Shown here: in pieces, positions 13,675-24,505 of the stretch
How positions within the stretch are numbered: position 1 is the stretch's first letter
Layout: each line of letters begins with the position of its first letter
Source of the DNA: Chaetorhynchus papuensis
Lineage: Eukaryota; Chordata; Aves; Passeriformes; Rhipiduridae
Direction of reading: 5' to 3'
Length of the DNA: 64,000 bases
Assembly: GCA_013396525.1 (NCBI GenBank)
Contig: VWYX01000760.1
Span: 186,001 to 250,000 of the forward strand
The notes under the pieces: generated by a model
What the model saw: the letters and a program-made list of their open reading frames with translations, nothing else
The model's database searches: none
Told to the model about the DNA's origin: nothing
Position numbers and translations under genes: made by a program

Positions 13675-13818
13675 GAAAAAAAAAAGGAAAGAAAAGGAAA
13701 GAAAAGGAAAGAAAAGAAAAGGAAAGAAAAAGAAAAGAAAGGGAAAGAAAAAGAAAAGGAAAGGAAAGAAAAATAAAAGAAAAAAGAAAAGAAAAGAAAA
13801 GAAAAGAAAAGAAAAGAG
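13675..13818 (+). repeat. (AAAAG)n / (GGAAA)n homopurine tract
   Basis: A 144-bp run made only of A and G except for one T at 13774. The left part is mostly GGAAA and GAAAAG units and the right part (about 13786-13815) is nearly perfect AAAAG pentamers. The strand asymmetry produces lysine/arginine-rich open frames on the plus strand and Phe/Ser-rich frames on the minus strand, which are artefacts of the repeat. Such tracts can form triplex DNA and are mutable. Confidence 0.95.
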
Positions 13819-15510
13819 CACAAGATGTGCAGACTGTTCATCGAATTTACATGCACCACTCTGGAAACTGGAAGTAAAATAATCATACAAGGTGCCATGA
13901 TGCTCTTTCCTGGTGTCAGGAGTGGGTTGTAATAGTCCTGTGCTGAATGTTAGATACCATCAGTACATGGAGATGCAGAGCAAGTTTATGGTGGGATTTT
14001 TCCTGTGCTCTCATTCTTTGGCAGACCTTGAGTTATAATATGGAAAGTGAGCCTAAGATGTACCAAGTCCTGGCGGACTTCAAGGTCAGTTAGGTTCTAC
14101 GGAGTGAACGCTGTCAATTAATTTCAAAATAGGACAGCAGTCAATTACAAGGTAAAAACAGTCTACCAACTTCCTCAAATAAAAATACCCACAAATGCCT
14201 CCAAATACCTGCCCTTCCTCACTCGGAGAGAAATTAAACTGTTTGTATTTATTTATTTATTCACCTCTACCCCTTTGAAATCAAGACTGTAGACCTGGAC
14301 AGGAGACCTCAGCTGGGACTTAATTAGAGGAGTTTGGACTGGGAAATGACAGTTTCAATATTATTATACTGCTACACCACAGCCTTTACTTCTGTTTCTG
14401 CTGTGAATATAATTAATGCCCTGCACCTCTTCTTAATAGTGGCAGTAACTCTAGTGTGGAGGCTTTATTGCTCCCTGGCCCAAGGAGAATGCTCCTGCAT
14501 TTCTGGGCCCAGTGTCATCTGTCAGGCAGATTGGCCCTGTCTGGGAAGGGGAATTACACACTCAGTTAAGGCAGTTGTTCCCACATGTCTTGTGGGAAGG
14601 CAATCATTTATCAGACATATATCAGATGCATGGACTCTTTTTTTCAGTGCTGTATTGCTCTTTCTCTCTCCCCATGCATTAACTGGTGTACCATTATGGC
14701 ATTCCTAGTTTCCTCAGTGGCCATGGGGAATCTCTTATTGTGTCTCATAGGCTACATTTTCTTCAAATGGAACACAAAAGGGAGGATATTTGCTTCCTGA
14801 TGTGGAGCAGCAGCAGCTGCAGAGCACCTGCCACACCACAGTAAATGGCAGTGTGGCAAGGAATGGGATACCTCTAAAAAACAGTCTCTGTAAGGCACTT
14901 TGACATCCTCAGTGGTAAGTTAACCAAGAGGCTATTGAGCCTAATTCCCTGATTTGTCACTCACAAGAAGAACAAGGGAGGATCATATCTGTTACCTTCC
15001 TCGATTTCCCCTGATACAGCAGCAATAGTTGACTTTCAACAAGGAGGAGCGGGCCAGCAAGATGGTGTGGATGTTTACGTGTGCTTGGTTGTTTGGGTTT
15101 TTGTCACTTCCAAAAGATGTCTCCAGCTTTGGAAAGCCTTACAATGACAGGTAAGATCAGATGCCACAGCTGCAGGTGTGAGGAGGTCTGGCAGAAGAGT
15201 GGAAGCTTTCATTAGCAGCATGTGTGTTTTGAGACAACTGAAGGTAATTCCTACTATGTATGGGTGCATTGCTGTGGCCTGATGGAGAGCAGGAATTTGT
15301 TCAGCTTTTAAATCTATGGTTGGTGCAGTAAGAGCTGGGCTCAGAGAAGTAATGGGTGGCTGCTTGGACAGCATGTATCTACCAACAGTGTAGCAATGTG
15401 TGAGAATGGATAAGAACTGGAAGAAATTCTCTTCATTTAGCTCAATTGTTATCTGTCCCCCTTCTCTACCACAACCACTATCCAAATTCTCAGTGAGAGA
15501 GCAGCATTAA
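13819..15510. other. Noncoding unique sequence
   Basis: No gene recognised. A short (TATT)4 run lies at 14246-14261. Open frames at 14334-14708 (plus, 124 codons, hydrophobic) and 15075-15485 (minus, 136 codons) lack recognisable domains, have no convincing splice or start context, and are attributed to chance. Confidence 0.5.
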
Positions 15511-15970
15511 TCATAGTCATAGAATTATTCAGGCTGGAAAAGACCTCTGAGTTCATTGATTCCAGCCCTTAACCCAGCACTGCCATCTTCACCACTAAAC
15601 CATGGCCCCAAATGCTACAGCCTCATGACGTTTGAACACTTCCAAGGATGATAACTCCATAACTTCCCAGAGAGCCAATTCCAGTGCCTGACCACCCTTT
15701 TAGTGAATAATTTTTTCTTAACAATTAATCTAAACCTCTCCTGGTGCAACTTAAGGATGTGTCACCTTGCCCTGTCGCTGTTTGTCTGGGAGAAGAGACC
15801 AACCCCCACCTGGCTACACCCTTTTTCAGGCAGTTGTAGGGAGTGATAAGGTCTCCGCTGAGCCTCCTTTTTTCCAGACTAAACACTCCCAGCTCCCTCA
15901 TAAAATTTGTGCTCCAGACCCTTCTTCAGATTTATTGACTCGCTTTGGGCAAATTTGTTGTCCTTGGCTG
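15511..15970 (-). mobile_element. CR1 LINE fragment, 5'-truncated
   Basis: Chicken repeat 1 is a non-LTR retrotransposon that moves by target-primed reverse transcription and is the dominant LINE of birds. On the plus strand the copy begins TCATAGTCATAGAATTATTC and continues with GGCTGGAAAAGACCTCTGAG, then reads ACCACTAAACCATGGCCCC and CCAGACTAAACACTCCCAG. This is the reverse complement of the conserved CR1 3' region, so the element runs right to left with its 3' end at 15511. Only about 460 bp of 3' sequence remain. The left border is sharp, the right border fades between about 15940 and 15990. No target duplication is seen, as usual for CR1. Many substitutions and loss of most CpGs indicate an old, inactive copy. 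The 83-codon open frame at 15767 lies within it and is not a gene. Confidence 0.92.
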
Positions 15971-18240
15971 GCTACATTAATGTGTAATCCACGTGTAAAA
16001 AGAAATTATCCTTGCTAAAAACCCCCAGTAATAAGCACGATGTGTGTGCATAGACAGGAGACATTTGAGGATGACAGGGAAACTTGTACATTATTTCTCT
16101 CTGAACTTTGAGCAGGACAATCTTAAATGTTTTCCCAAGTATTTCGTCTTGTATGTTGCACCAAAAACTAGTCCTGAAAATGTCCAGGATTCTTGGTAGA
16201 AATGCATGGTCGACATGTAAAAGCAAAAAGAAATCTCAAGACTTAAGCTAACTAAACTCTTTTTCTTCTCTTACAGATGTATTTTTCTGTGGCTCTAGAA
16301 ATACCTAGGAAGTAGGAATGAAGTAGGAAGTAGTCTTATGTGGTAAGCCAATACTTTCTTCTGCTGATTTTCCAGGCAGTTTCTGGTGGAATCACGTAAG
16401 AATATGGCCCTTTGCTGCTCATCAGAGCAGCAGTGATCAATTGCTACTGCACATGTGCTACGCATGCTACTTTAATGATCTATTGCTGCAAACTATAGGA
16501 AATCTCATTCAAAAGAATTAGTTTTCTCTTGAAGAAGCAACATATAGGACCAACTTGTGTTCTTGTTGCTCTCAGTTAGTAGAAACACACAAAATCTGAA
16601 TTTCGCCCTTGGGCTGTGGTGTATATGCTTCTTCCTCAAACCCCAGGCATGACCAAGATGGTGTTTCAAGGCTAATAGTTAAGAAATCAAAGTAGTTTCT
16701 CTATCTGTCTTTGAAGTAGAAGCAATCTTTGTTTTTTGCAGATCCATACGACATCGACTGATATGCCCAAGTGTGTACAAGCCAAGGAGGTGACAGTTTC
16801 ACAAAGCAACCAAATTTGAGACTGAGATGCCCTCATAGATTTTTAATCATCAGCCTCTAGAAAGGTACTGTTTGATGGATGTGAGGGAATATTTATGTTT
16901 CTTTGTCCCTGTGCATTCCCTTTACCACACACATGTATTAAAGAGTTACCTCTATGTTCTCATATTTAAATGTGAACGTCATATGTTTGCACTGCTAATT
17001 CCTTCTTAAAACTGCTTGATCTGCTCACGTTGATTTATATTTATGTTTAATAATATCTTTACATTTTCTCCATTGTTGATTCTCTAAATGAATGATTTTA
17101 ACAGTACTGGGACTAAACTAATATGGAAAATTGCTGTTGAGAAAAAAGGGGGGGAAATGGTCAGTAAATTAGTCTTCTGTGATCTCTGGTCAAAACAGAG
17201 TTTTGCCAAGTGACATTAAATAACAACTGGGCAAGACAGAAACCTTGATAAATAAGCTTTCAGAGACTGTCCAGCTGTAATGCCTCTTCTACCCCATTAA
17301 TAATTTTTCTAGAGTATTTACTTATGTGTTTTTCCTGGTATAATCACACGATTCCTTTCAGCCTTCTATTAGGCCTGGCTCAAAGCAGATTGTCACAAAA
17401 TACCTAAATTATTAGCTTTCTTGTCTAGCAACATTTGGCTGAAAATATGTGGTCAAACTGCTGGTTTTGTGCTTTAGCATAGCTCAGGAAGGAGCAAGGA
17501 TTTTTCTCAGCTGAAGCAGGGGGTTTCAGAGGTCTTGTCAAGACTGCTCACTCTGATGAATGTTGTTGCAGCCAGGTTTTTACATTAGTTTTCATCAGTG
17601 CCATATCCAAGCACTTGTGTGTTAAGTTTGAGTCTGCAGACCTGATCACTTAAAATACCCTCCACTACTAACAACTCAGTCTTCTCTTTAGATGAATATA
17701 TCCAAGTCATAAATCACCATGAGTTTAGATAGGAATGACCATAATGATTGTTTCCACCTCCTATTCATTCCTACTCCTCCTATAGCTTACATCCTACCTT
17801 ACATTCCTTGCATATTGCAGGAAAAGCATATCTGTACCAGAATTTACTGAATCAAGTACATCTAGGCTGCATAGTTATCTATTAAATGGAATACATACTG
17901 AATTTTTTTAAGCTGGCTTCTCCACTCCATTTTGTTTAAATGAAGCATAAATTTAGATTGAGAAAATTAGCAGACACACTGCATGTTCTACAGACTCATA
18001 GGTCGCTGTAAAACTTTTTCAGTTTCCAAATACGAGTATTATTGGTGCACTCCTGTTGTAACATTATTTACCAGTTGTATGTCGGCCATATGAATACTAT
18101 AACTTAAATTTCTTCTGAAGAGACTGGCTATAAAGCATTTTTTAGACATTTTATCTCCTTAGTGCTGATGGTAAATTAGACTGGTACTCATTTGGGCATT
18201 CTTTGTGCTGGTAGAGGCATTTTGTTGCAATTTAGAAGAA
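15971..18240. other. Noncoding sequence with splice-site-like signals
   Basis: No coding gene recognised. The stretch contains the candidate small exon listed separately and a second good acceptor (TTGTTTTTTGCAG, ending 16741) followed by 25 open codons before a stop. An ATTAAA at about 16938 could serve as a polyadenylation signal. Together these could be the end of a noncoding transcript, but each motif is common by chance in AT-rich vertebrate DNA. Confidence 0.4.
16277..16342 (+). other. Candidate noncoding exon between strong splice signals
   Basis: A branch-point-like GCTAACT (about 30 nt upstream) and the tract CTCTTTTTCTTCTCTTACAG give a near-ideal acceptor ending at 16276. A donor-like GTAAGC starts at 16343. 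The 66-bp interval between them contains a purine-rich repeat based on GAAGTAGGAA, resembling exonic splicing enhancers. All three forward frames contain stops, so if it is an exon it belongs to a noncoding RNA or an untranslated region. Such acceptor and donor pairs arise by chance several times in 64 kb, so this is only a candidate. Confidence 0.2.
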
Positions 18241-21200
18241 AGTGTTGTCATCAGTTAAGTTAAGGGGTTTTTTAAACCACGGTTTTTTTTCAGTTCTTAG
18301 TTCTTCACCCTGGAAGAAAGGTAGGTTTTCTGTGCTAGGTGAGAATGGAAGTACTGCATCAGTTCAAACTAAACACAGCATGCGGATGAGACAAAACTTT
18401 AGTGTCTGTGAGCACACTTCCAACATAGCACTCCCAGAGCTGCTGGAAAACCTGCGGAATAAATGCAGCCATAAATGTAAGCAACCATAGGGTTCCACTG
18501 AGCCCGATGGTGTCTGTGCATTGCTGCTGCTATAGGAACACACCTCTGAGGTGCCACTGTCATTTGGAGGAGCGTGTTCCCTTCAGCAACAGCTGCACCG
18601 AAATGATGGGTGCACAGCTCCCCCTGCAGCCTAGCACCTCCTCTTCAAAAGCCATTGGGAGCACAGGAACGGATGCTTCTGGCTTTTGATTACTTTGTCA
18701 CTGGAAAAGGGGCTTTGCCTCTGAATCCTTCTCACCAGCAGGGACTTGTTCTTGTCTGTAATGAACTTGCAGATTGACATGGTTGCCCTCTAGTGCATTA
18801 GGGATTCCGATCTCAGTTGAGGGCTTTTATTTTCCTGGCCTTTTTTTTTCCATTGTGGTAAGCGTCTCAAGCCAAAGGTGGCTCCGTGCCTGCTGCGTAT
18901 TTGAGTTCTTCCCAGGCCACCCCATGTTTTTCATAGATGAGTATATTTGTTAACTTGAAAAGTCAGTATGAAGATAATGCTTCTCCTCTATTCCCTCTCT
19001 TCTTTCACCACGTTGTACCCTCTGGTTGGTTCAGTCTAACTGAATTAACACAGAGAGGATCCCCCTGGTTTTGCCTCCCACTGTGTATTTCTTTTACCTG
19101 TGTTTACTTTCTGGCTGCATTCCACCCCTTTAGTTTATGCCATCTATCTCCCTCCCTTTCTGAAGATTATTTGTTTGGATATGCATATTTGTCCAGGAGA
19201 AGGGTGTCTAAGAAGGTGGAAGTCAAAGACAGGCATGTAGAATTAGGGAATTCAGTCCCCATACAGTGATACTGACAGTCCAGGGAGCCATATTTGAATG
19301 GAAAATTGAAAGCAGTAATTTGGCTGCTTTGATTTTTTTCACCAAGCGTCCAGCCCTGATCCTGAACCTGAATGTATAGGAAAATTGTCTTGGACACTAA
19401 TTTCTGGATTGTAAGGGTTTGCCAGTGCAGACTAACAAAGGTATAAACTGAAGGTACCTCAGGTAAACAACATTAATGCCCTGTGAAGCCACATATTTTA
19501 AAAAACCCAACAAAAACATGGCCTAATTTAATTTTGTTTGATTTGTTTCTGCAGCAAATTAAACTAAAATTTAGGTTGCATTTATACTAGGCTTTTAATG
19601 CAGTTCAACTTGAAAGGATAATTTAGAAGAATTTTGCTGAGCATGTCATGTGGATGAGACACGACACACAGCACCAAGCAGTCCGGTTATATCCTCTCAG
19701 GGGACCAAAATGTACAGTTATGGCAATGAACAAGTGACTACATACAGAAAAAAAGATCAAAAGCAGTAGGAGCAAATCAGAATCAGGCGAGGCAGAGGAA
19801 CTGTTCTGCTGGGCATATCTCCCACATAATGGCCTTTCTTGCAGCTTTCAAGGCCACCAAAGGGACTGATTAGTGACCATATATTTGCTTGCTGGAAGGT
19901 GGCTCATCTGAGAGAAAGAGCCAAAAAAGTAAAGGTCTGGGGACAGATGATGGAATCTTTGTTGTGATCAAGGGAAATCACTTTGCACAGGAGAAGTAAA
20001 TAAAATTTGCAACCTGACCCTGAGTCTGCTCTGATGTTGGCACTTCCCGGAGGCAGAAAGTAATTTGCAGGGGTTTTAATTATTTCCAATATCTCCCCTT
20101 CCTATTTATCCTACCGAGCTAGAGTATGATGAAAACCTCAGGAGCATCACATTTTTGCAACACAGTTCTTGTGCTTTCAGCTAAAGGTACTAAATGTAAA
20201 CATGCTATTTGTGGATTGCATGCAAAGTATTTTGACAGTACGGTTTTACTAATTATTGCAATTGTTTCATCTTTATAGATTATTAACTCTGCTATGGAAA
20301 GGGACCCATTTAAGCAGAGGTAGGTTACTCCTAAAAGAGGCAGCTGCCATTTTGTGAGGACCTATCAGAGTGGCCTATCAGAGAATTATGAGAGTTACCC
20401 TGTTTACTTTTTCTGATATTTCTGGTAAGTTTTCACCTCATCTGCCATTTGGGATACACTAAGAGGAAAAGAGGAAGGACTTGTATCAGAGAAACAGCCA
20501 GACATGTACTTGTAGTTAACCTCAGAGGGGTGAGTGATTGGGATATCTTGCCTTGTACACATTTTTAATTCCCAGTGAACCTCAGCACAGCAATCTCTAT
20601 GTTGGATGAAAGACCGGATTCTTTTTCTCTCTCTGTGTAAATTGTGTAAACAAATTTTGTGCTTGATTTGGAACTTTTGCTTTTCTAACAAAGGAAAAGC
20701 AACAGAGTACCAGAAGGTTTGCCAAGCCTGCTGTGACAGCATCCCAGGAAGCTGCCTGCTGGGGAGAGACAGGAGTATGGAAGATGTCTGACTGTGGGAT
20801 CTCCTGCTGCAGGACAGCAGAAGGCCACTCCTTGCCCACTTGCCTATCGTGTATGCTGGATTGAAATGGCTTTTAATTTGCACAGGTATGCGGAATGGGA
20901 GTAAAAGTCTGCTTTCCAATAACTCATGGTAATGAACAAAATAGAAAAGCAGGAGTTAGGCCTGCTTGCAAGTAATGTGTAGCTGCAGGTACATCTTAGG
21001 AGATGGATAATACGCAGAGTATGTTTTCCCTGCAACCTTAAGCGTAACAATGTCAGAAGACAAGGCAAAGCTGCATGCCTGTATAATGCTAAAAATATCA
21101 AGTTAGAGTCCTCAGGCTTTAGGTCAGCTGTTCAATAGCAGCTGAAAGGAAATCCCTTCTCACCCCCCACCCCATATTCTGTATGAATGGGTTCTTATAC

Positions 21201-24200
21201 ACATACAGAACAACGTGATGCCATGCCTTTTAGTTAGGGCATATAAATCAAAGCCACTTGCCTTTCTCCAATCAGGTAAACTATTTTCAGTGAAGAATCT
21301 ACTCAGAGAGGAAGTTGTACAGTCCACCCTACACAATTACACAGATAAAAGTATGACAAAGAAATGAAACTATGTATGAAAGAGATAGAGCCTCCCTCTC
21401 TTTGATGCAAATACATTTTTCCAGAACACTAGAAATAAATTCGAAGATAGGAAAGGCCCCAAGCACTAGGCTAATTGTATTAACCCCTCCAGCTTTTTAC
21501 ATTTTTTCCATTAAAAAAAAAATCTCTTTTCTCCTCTCTTCATTGGAATAAATAGATGCATTTCTTTTCTCTACAGGCTGAAAATGGTGAATTGAAACAC
21601 CCATAATGAGTGTGGCAGTCAAAAACAAGGGCATTTACAAAGGATAATTATTGCTTAGATTATGAATATCAAATTTCTATTGACATGAAAAAATTACATC
21701 TTACAGAGATATTATAAGCATTGTCATTCACAATGAAGCATGACAGAAAAGATTTTACTCTCAGCTGCCTGTAGAATTAAGTCACATGAGCCATTCTTTC
21801 TTCAGAGAAATGTGAAGCTGAAACTTAGAAGGATGCATATTTCTATGTAAAAATAGCATCATTCCCCTTCCTTGAATTTGGTTCAACACTAGCATATATA
21901 GAAAAGACAGGTGGAGAATGTAAAGTTCTCTGGGCACGGAAAGAGTTTCCAGTTCCCCACCCACTTGTTATTTTCAGCCTCATTTGATTCAGAATGTCCC
22001 TACCAGGTAAGTGGGTTGGAAACTTCCAAAACACTTCTTCCAATGAGTGACTGAGATCCTAGATCTCTGACAGCATTTCAAGTGACAGCACCAGTGGCAA
22101 CCTCAAGGTCTTAAAGACTGAGGAGGAAAAGGATGGACATGCATAGCCTTACAGTTCAATTGAAAATAATGACAGTATAAGCAATATACTACATCTTGTA
22201 TATATGGTATTTTGACATTCCTTTTTTTCTGAAAAGTGAAAAGAATGCATTTCCTCTGTCCAAGATGTGCTTTAGTCTTGCTGTCACTGCTTACATAAAT
22301 CCAAACTTATTCCAGCTATACAGATTTTTTTAAAGGCTGTTAGTAAGAAAAAAATGCTGAGTGTTTTCATCCTTAGCAATCCCACACAAAGTTTGTCATA
22401 AGATTTACAGCCTCTCATTGTTTTAAGCAGCATTTTTTGTGTGCTGTGGTCCATAAGGCATTATAATTTGACTACGAGGTCAAGAAAAAAACCTCCCAGG
22501 AAATGTATAAGATCATCGATAACCACAAATCAAAAATAGAGAAAGTAATAATTGAACATTCAAACAGAGTCTAATTTTGCTTAGAAATGAGAAGAAACAT
22601 AACTATACTGCTTAAGGTGGAATGTAGTCCTTCAAGTGAAAATTGAAAAATTTATTTGTATTTACTGCTTCTAATGCAGCATATTTTAGCATTTCCTGAT
22701 TTCCAGGAAATTTAATGGCATTTTAATTTTGATGGCATATTCATTACTGGCAATTTGAAGCCATTCAGAAATGGAGGTACAGAAGTTTCTTTTCAGTTTG
22801 TTCTGTTCCACAGGTTCTGCACTTCTTGTCCACTACTCAGAAGCCCTCGGGGTCCTTGGATACTCAAGGCACGAAACAACCAAGAATATATTTGCTATCT
22901 GTGTTTGGTGTGGTCCTGATGTTTAGGTTTCACATATTTCACATATTTCACATATTTATCTTAACTAAGTAGGACATGCTTTTGCCACCTCAAAACTATT
23001 TCAACTCAGCTGCTATCTATAAAATTCACCTTAGTCCTTCTGAGGATTCCATCTAAGCCTGTGTCCAACAGTAAGTAGGAGTATTCTCCCTGGAACACGC
23101 AGATAAGGTGGGAGCCTATATCCTGTGGAGGATAGTGGGATCCCCAGCACGTGTTTTTGTCTTTGCTGGCATAATGTTTTAGAGTGCTGAAGACTGGCTT
23201 GGGAGAATACAGGAGTGGAACTATAATCTTCCTCTTGTTGCAACTCCTTTTTATAGATTAAGTTTCCTTTTAATATGTACATGTGGTCATTCTGTGATGT
23301 GAATTTCTGTAAAGGTTGGCAAATGCTTTTTCTGTCCTGTATATAGAACTCATTTTCTGGACTTCACGGCTATTAGCTGAAATTTCACAGGAAGTGATGC
23401 TTTAAATATGAGACAAAGAGGATCTGCTTCATCTGCCATATAATTTTATTTTATTCTTTATCATATGTATCCTTCTATAAATGTGTCCTACCTTTGCATT
23501 CTTCCTGTCTGAAGTCCTGAGGGAGCAATCACTGTTTATTTGTGAATTTCTTGCAGGGAGGATGTCTCTTCCAGTTTACATTTGCATCATAACTTTTAAG
23601 CCAATGCATACTCGGACTGTGTCAACTTTACATTTTACATTCTCTTGGATGTTCACTTTCTTTGTTTTCTCCTGATTATTCTGTAAGGAAAAAATGAAGC
23701 AATTTCTTTCTGATGGAACATCATGGTATTGGGAATTGTTCCTTAATATTGCTGTGCTGGTTTTTTCTTAGCATGATTTATCACTAAAGGAATGGATATT
23801 TACTGAGTTGCTGGAAGTTTTAAGCATGAGAATAATAGCATAAATTACCTGCCTGAGAAACATCAGTGAGAATGGATGATTAGAGGGAGTGAAAATATCT
23901 GTTTTGATAAATTAAAGTTGAACAACCTCAGAAAAAATAAATTGCTGTCTAATTGTATTGTCAGTTGCATGTATAAATCTAGACACATTGGTACTGTCAG
24001 TGGTATTTATCCACATTTCTGGTGCATGCTAAGGATACCACTGGCCTCTGCATAATTAAGTACAACAAACTGAGCCTATGGAAGATGACCTGTCTACTAC
24101 TCTAACTTTGGTGTTTGCCTAAATAATATTAGAAATATTTAAGCTCTGAAAAGAGATTTTTTTTTCCTGCTAAAATGGGTATTTTTGATCATAAAACAAC

Positions 24201-24484
24201 TGAAGTCAGGTTAAAGAAAATAATTTAATGCTGGAAATTGTACAAGCCAATTGCCATAGGATCTCCCACATTCCTCTTTAATTATAGATTGACAGGTTTT
24301 TCTGGTAGAAAACTGATACACTGGAGTTCTTGGAGGATGGGTGTCAAGGTTATTTAAAATTTTCAAAGCACTAAAAATAGGACTAGTACATTTCAATTCT
24401 TTAAAGTTTTTAAAAATAAAGTTTTAACTTTAACTACTTAAACTCTTGTATGGTTCTAAGAACAGTTGTACAAAGAAATTCAAT
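18241..24484. other. Noncoding unique sequence
   Basis: No gene recognised. The largest open frame in unique DNA of the window lies here (20404-20919, minus, 171 codons). Its translation shows no domain, signal peptide or repeat that I recognise, and its start lacks gene context. A three-copy 9-bp tandem repeat is listed separately. Otherwise only short A and T runs, for example 18839-18849 and 21513-21521. Confidence 0.5.
22929..22955 (+). repeat. Short tandem repeat, TTCACATAT x3
   Basis: Three perfect head-to-tail copies of the 9-bp unit TTCACATAT. Too short to be a functional satellite. It is probably a replication-slippage product. Confidence 0.85.
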
Positions 24485-24505
24485 AAATGAAAATGAAATG
24501 AAATG
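24485..24505 (+). repeat. (AAATG)n pentanucleotide repeat
   Basis: Four AAATG units with one extra A after the first copy. A minor microsatellite in AT-rich noncoding DNA. Confidence 0.8.

Noticed and set aside
13653..13898. Lys/Arg-rich and Phe/Ser-rich frames as small proteins
   Set aside because: Direct products of the AAAAG purine repeat.
14334..14708. Hydrophobic 124-codon frame as a membrane protein
   Set aside because: Hydrophobicity follows from T-rich DNA. No homologue recognised and no gene context.
20657..20670. miR-218-like start TTGTGCTTGAT
   Set aside because: Match stops after 11 bases and the flanks do not form the expected hairpin.
20404..20919. 171-codon minus-strand open frame as a gene
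   Set aside because: No recognised domain, a smaller frame on the same strand overlaps in another phase, and length is within chance for 64 kb read in six frames.
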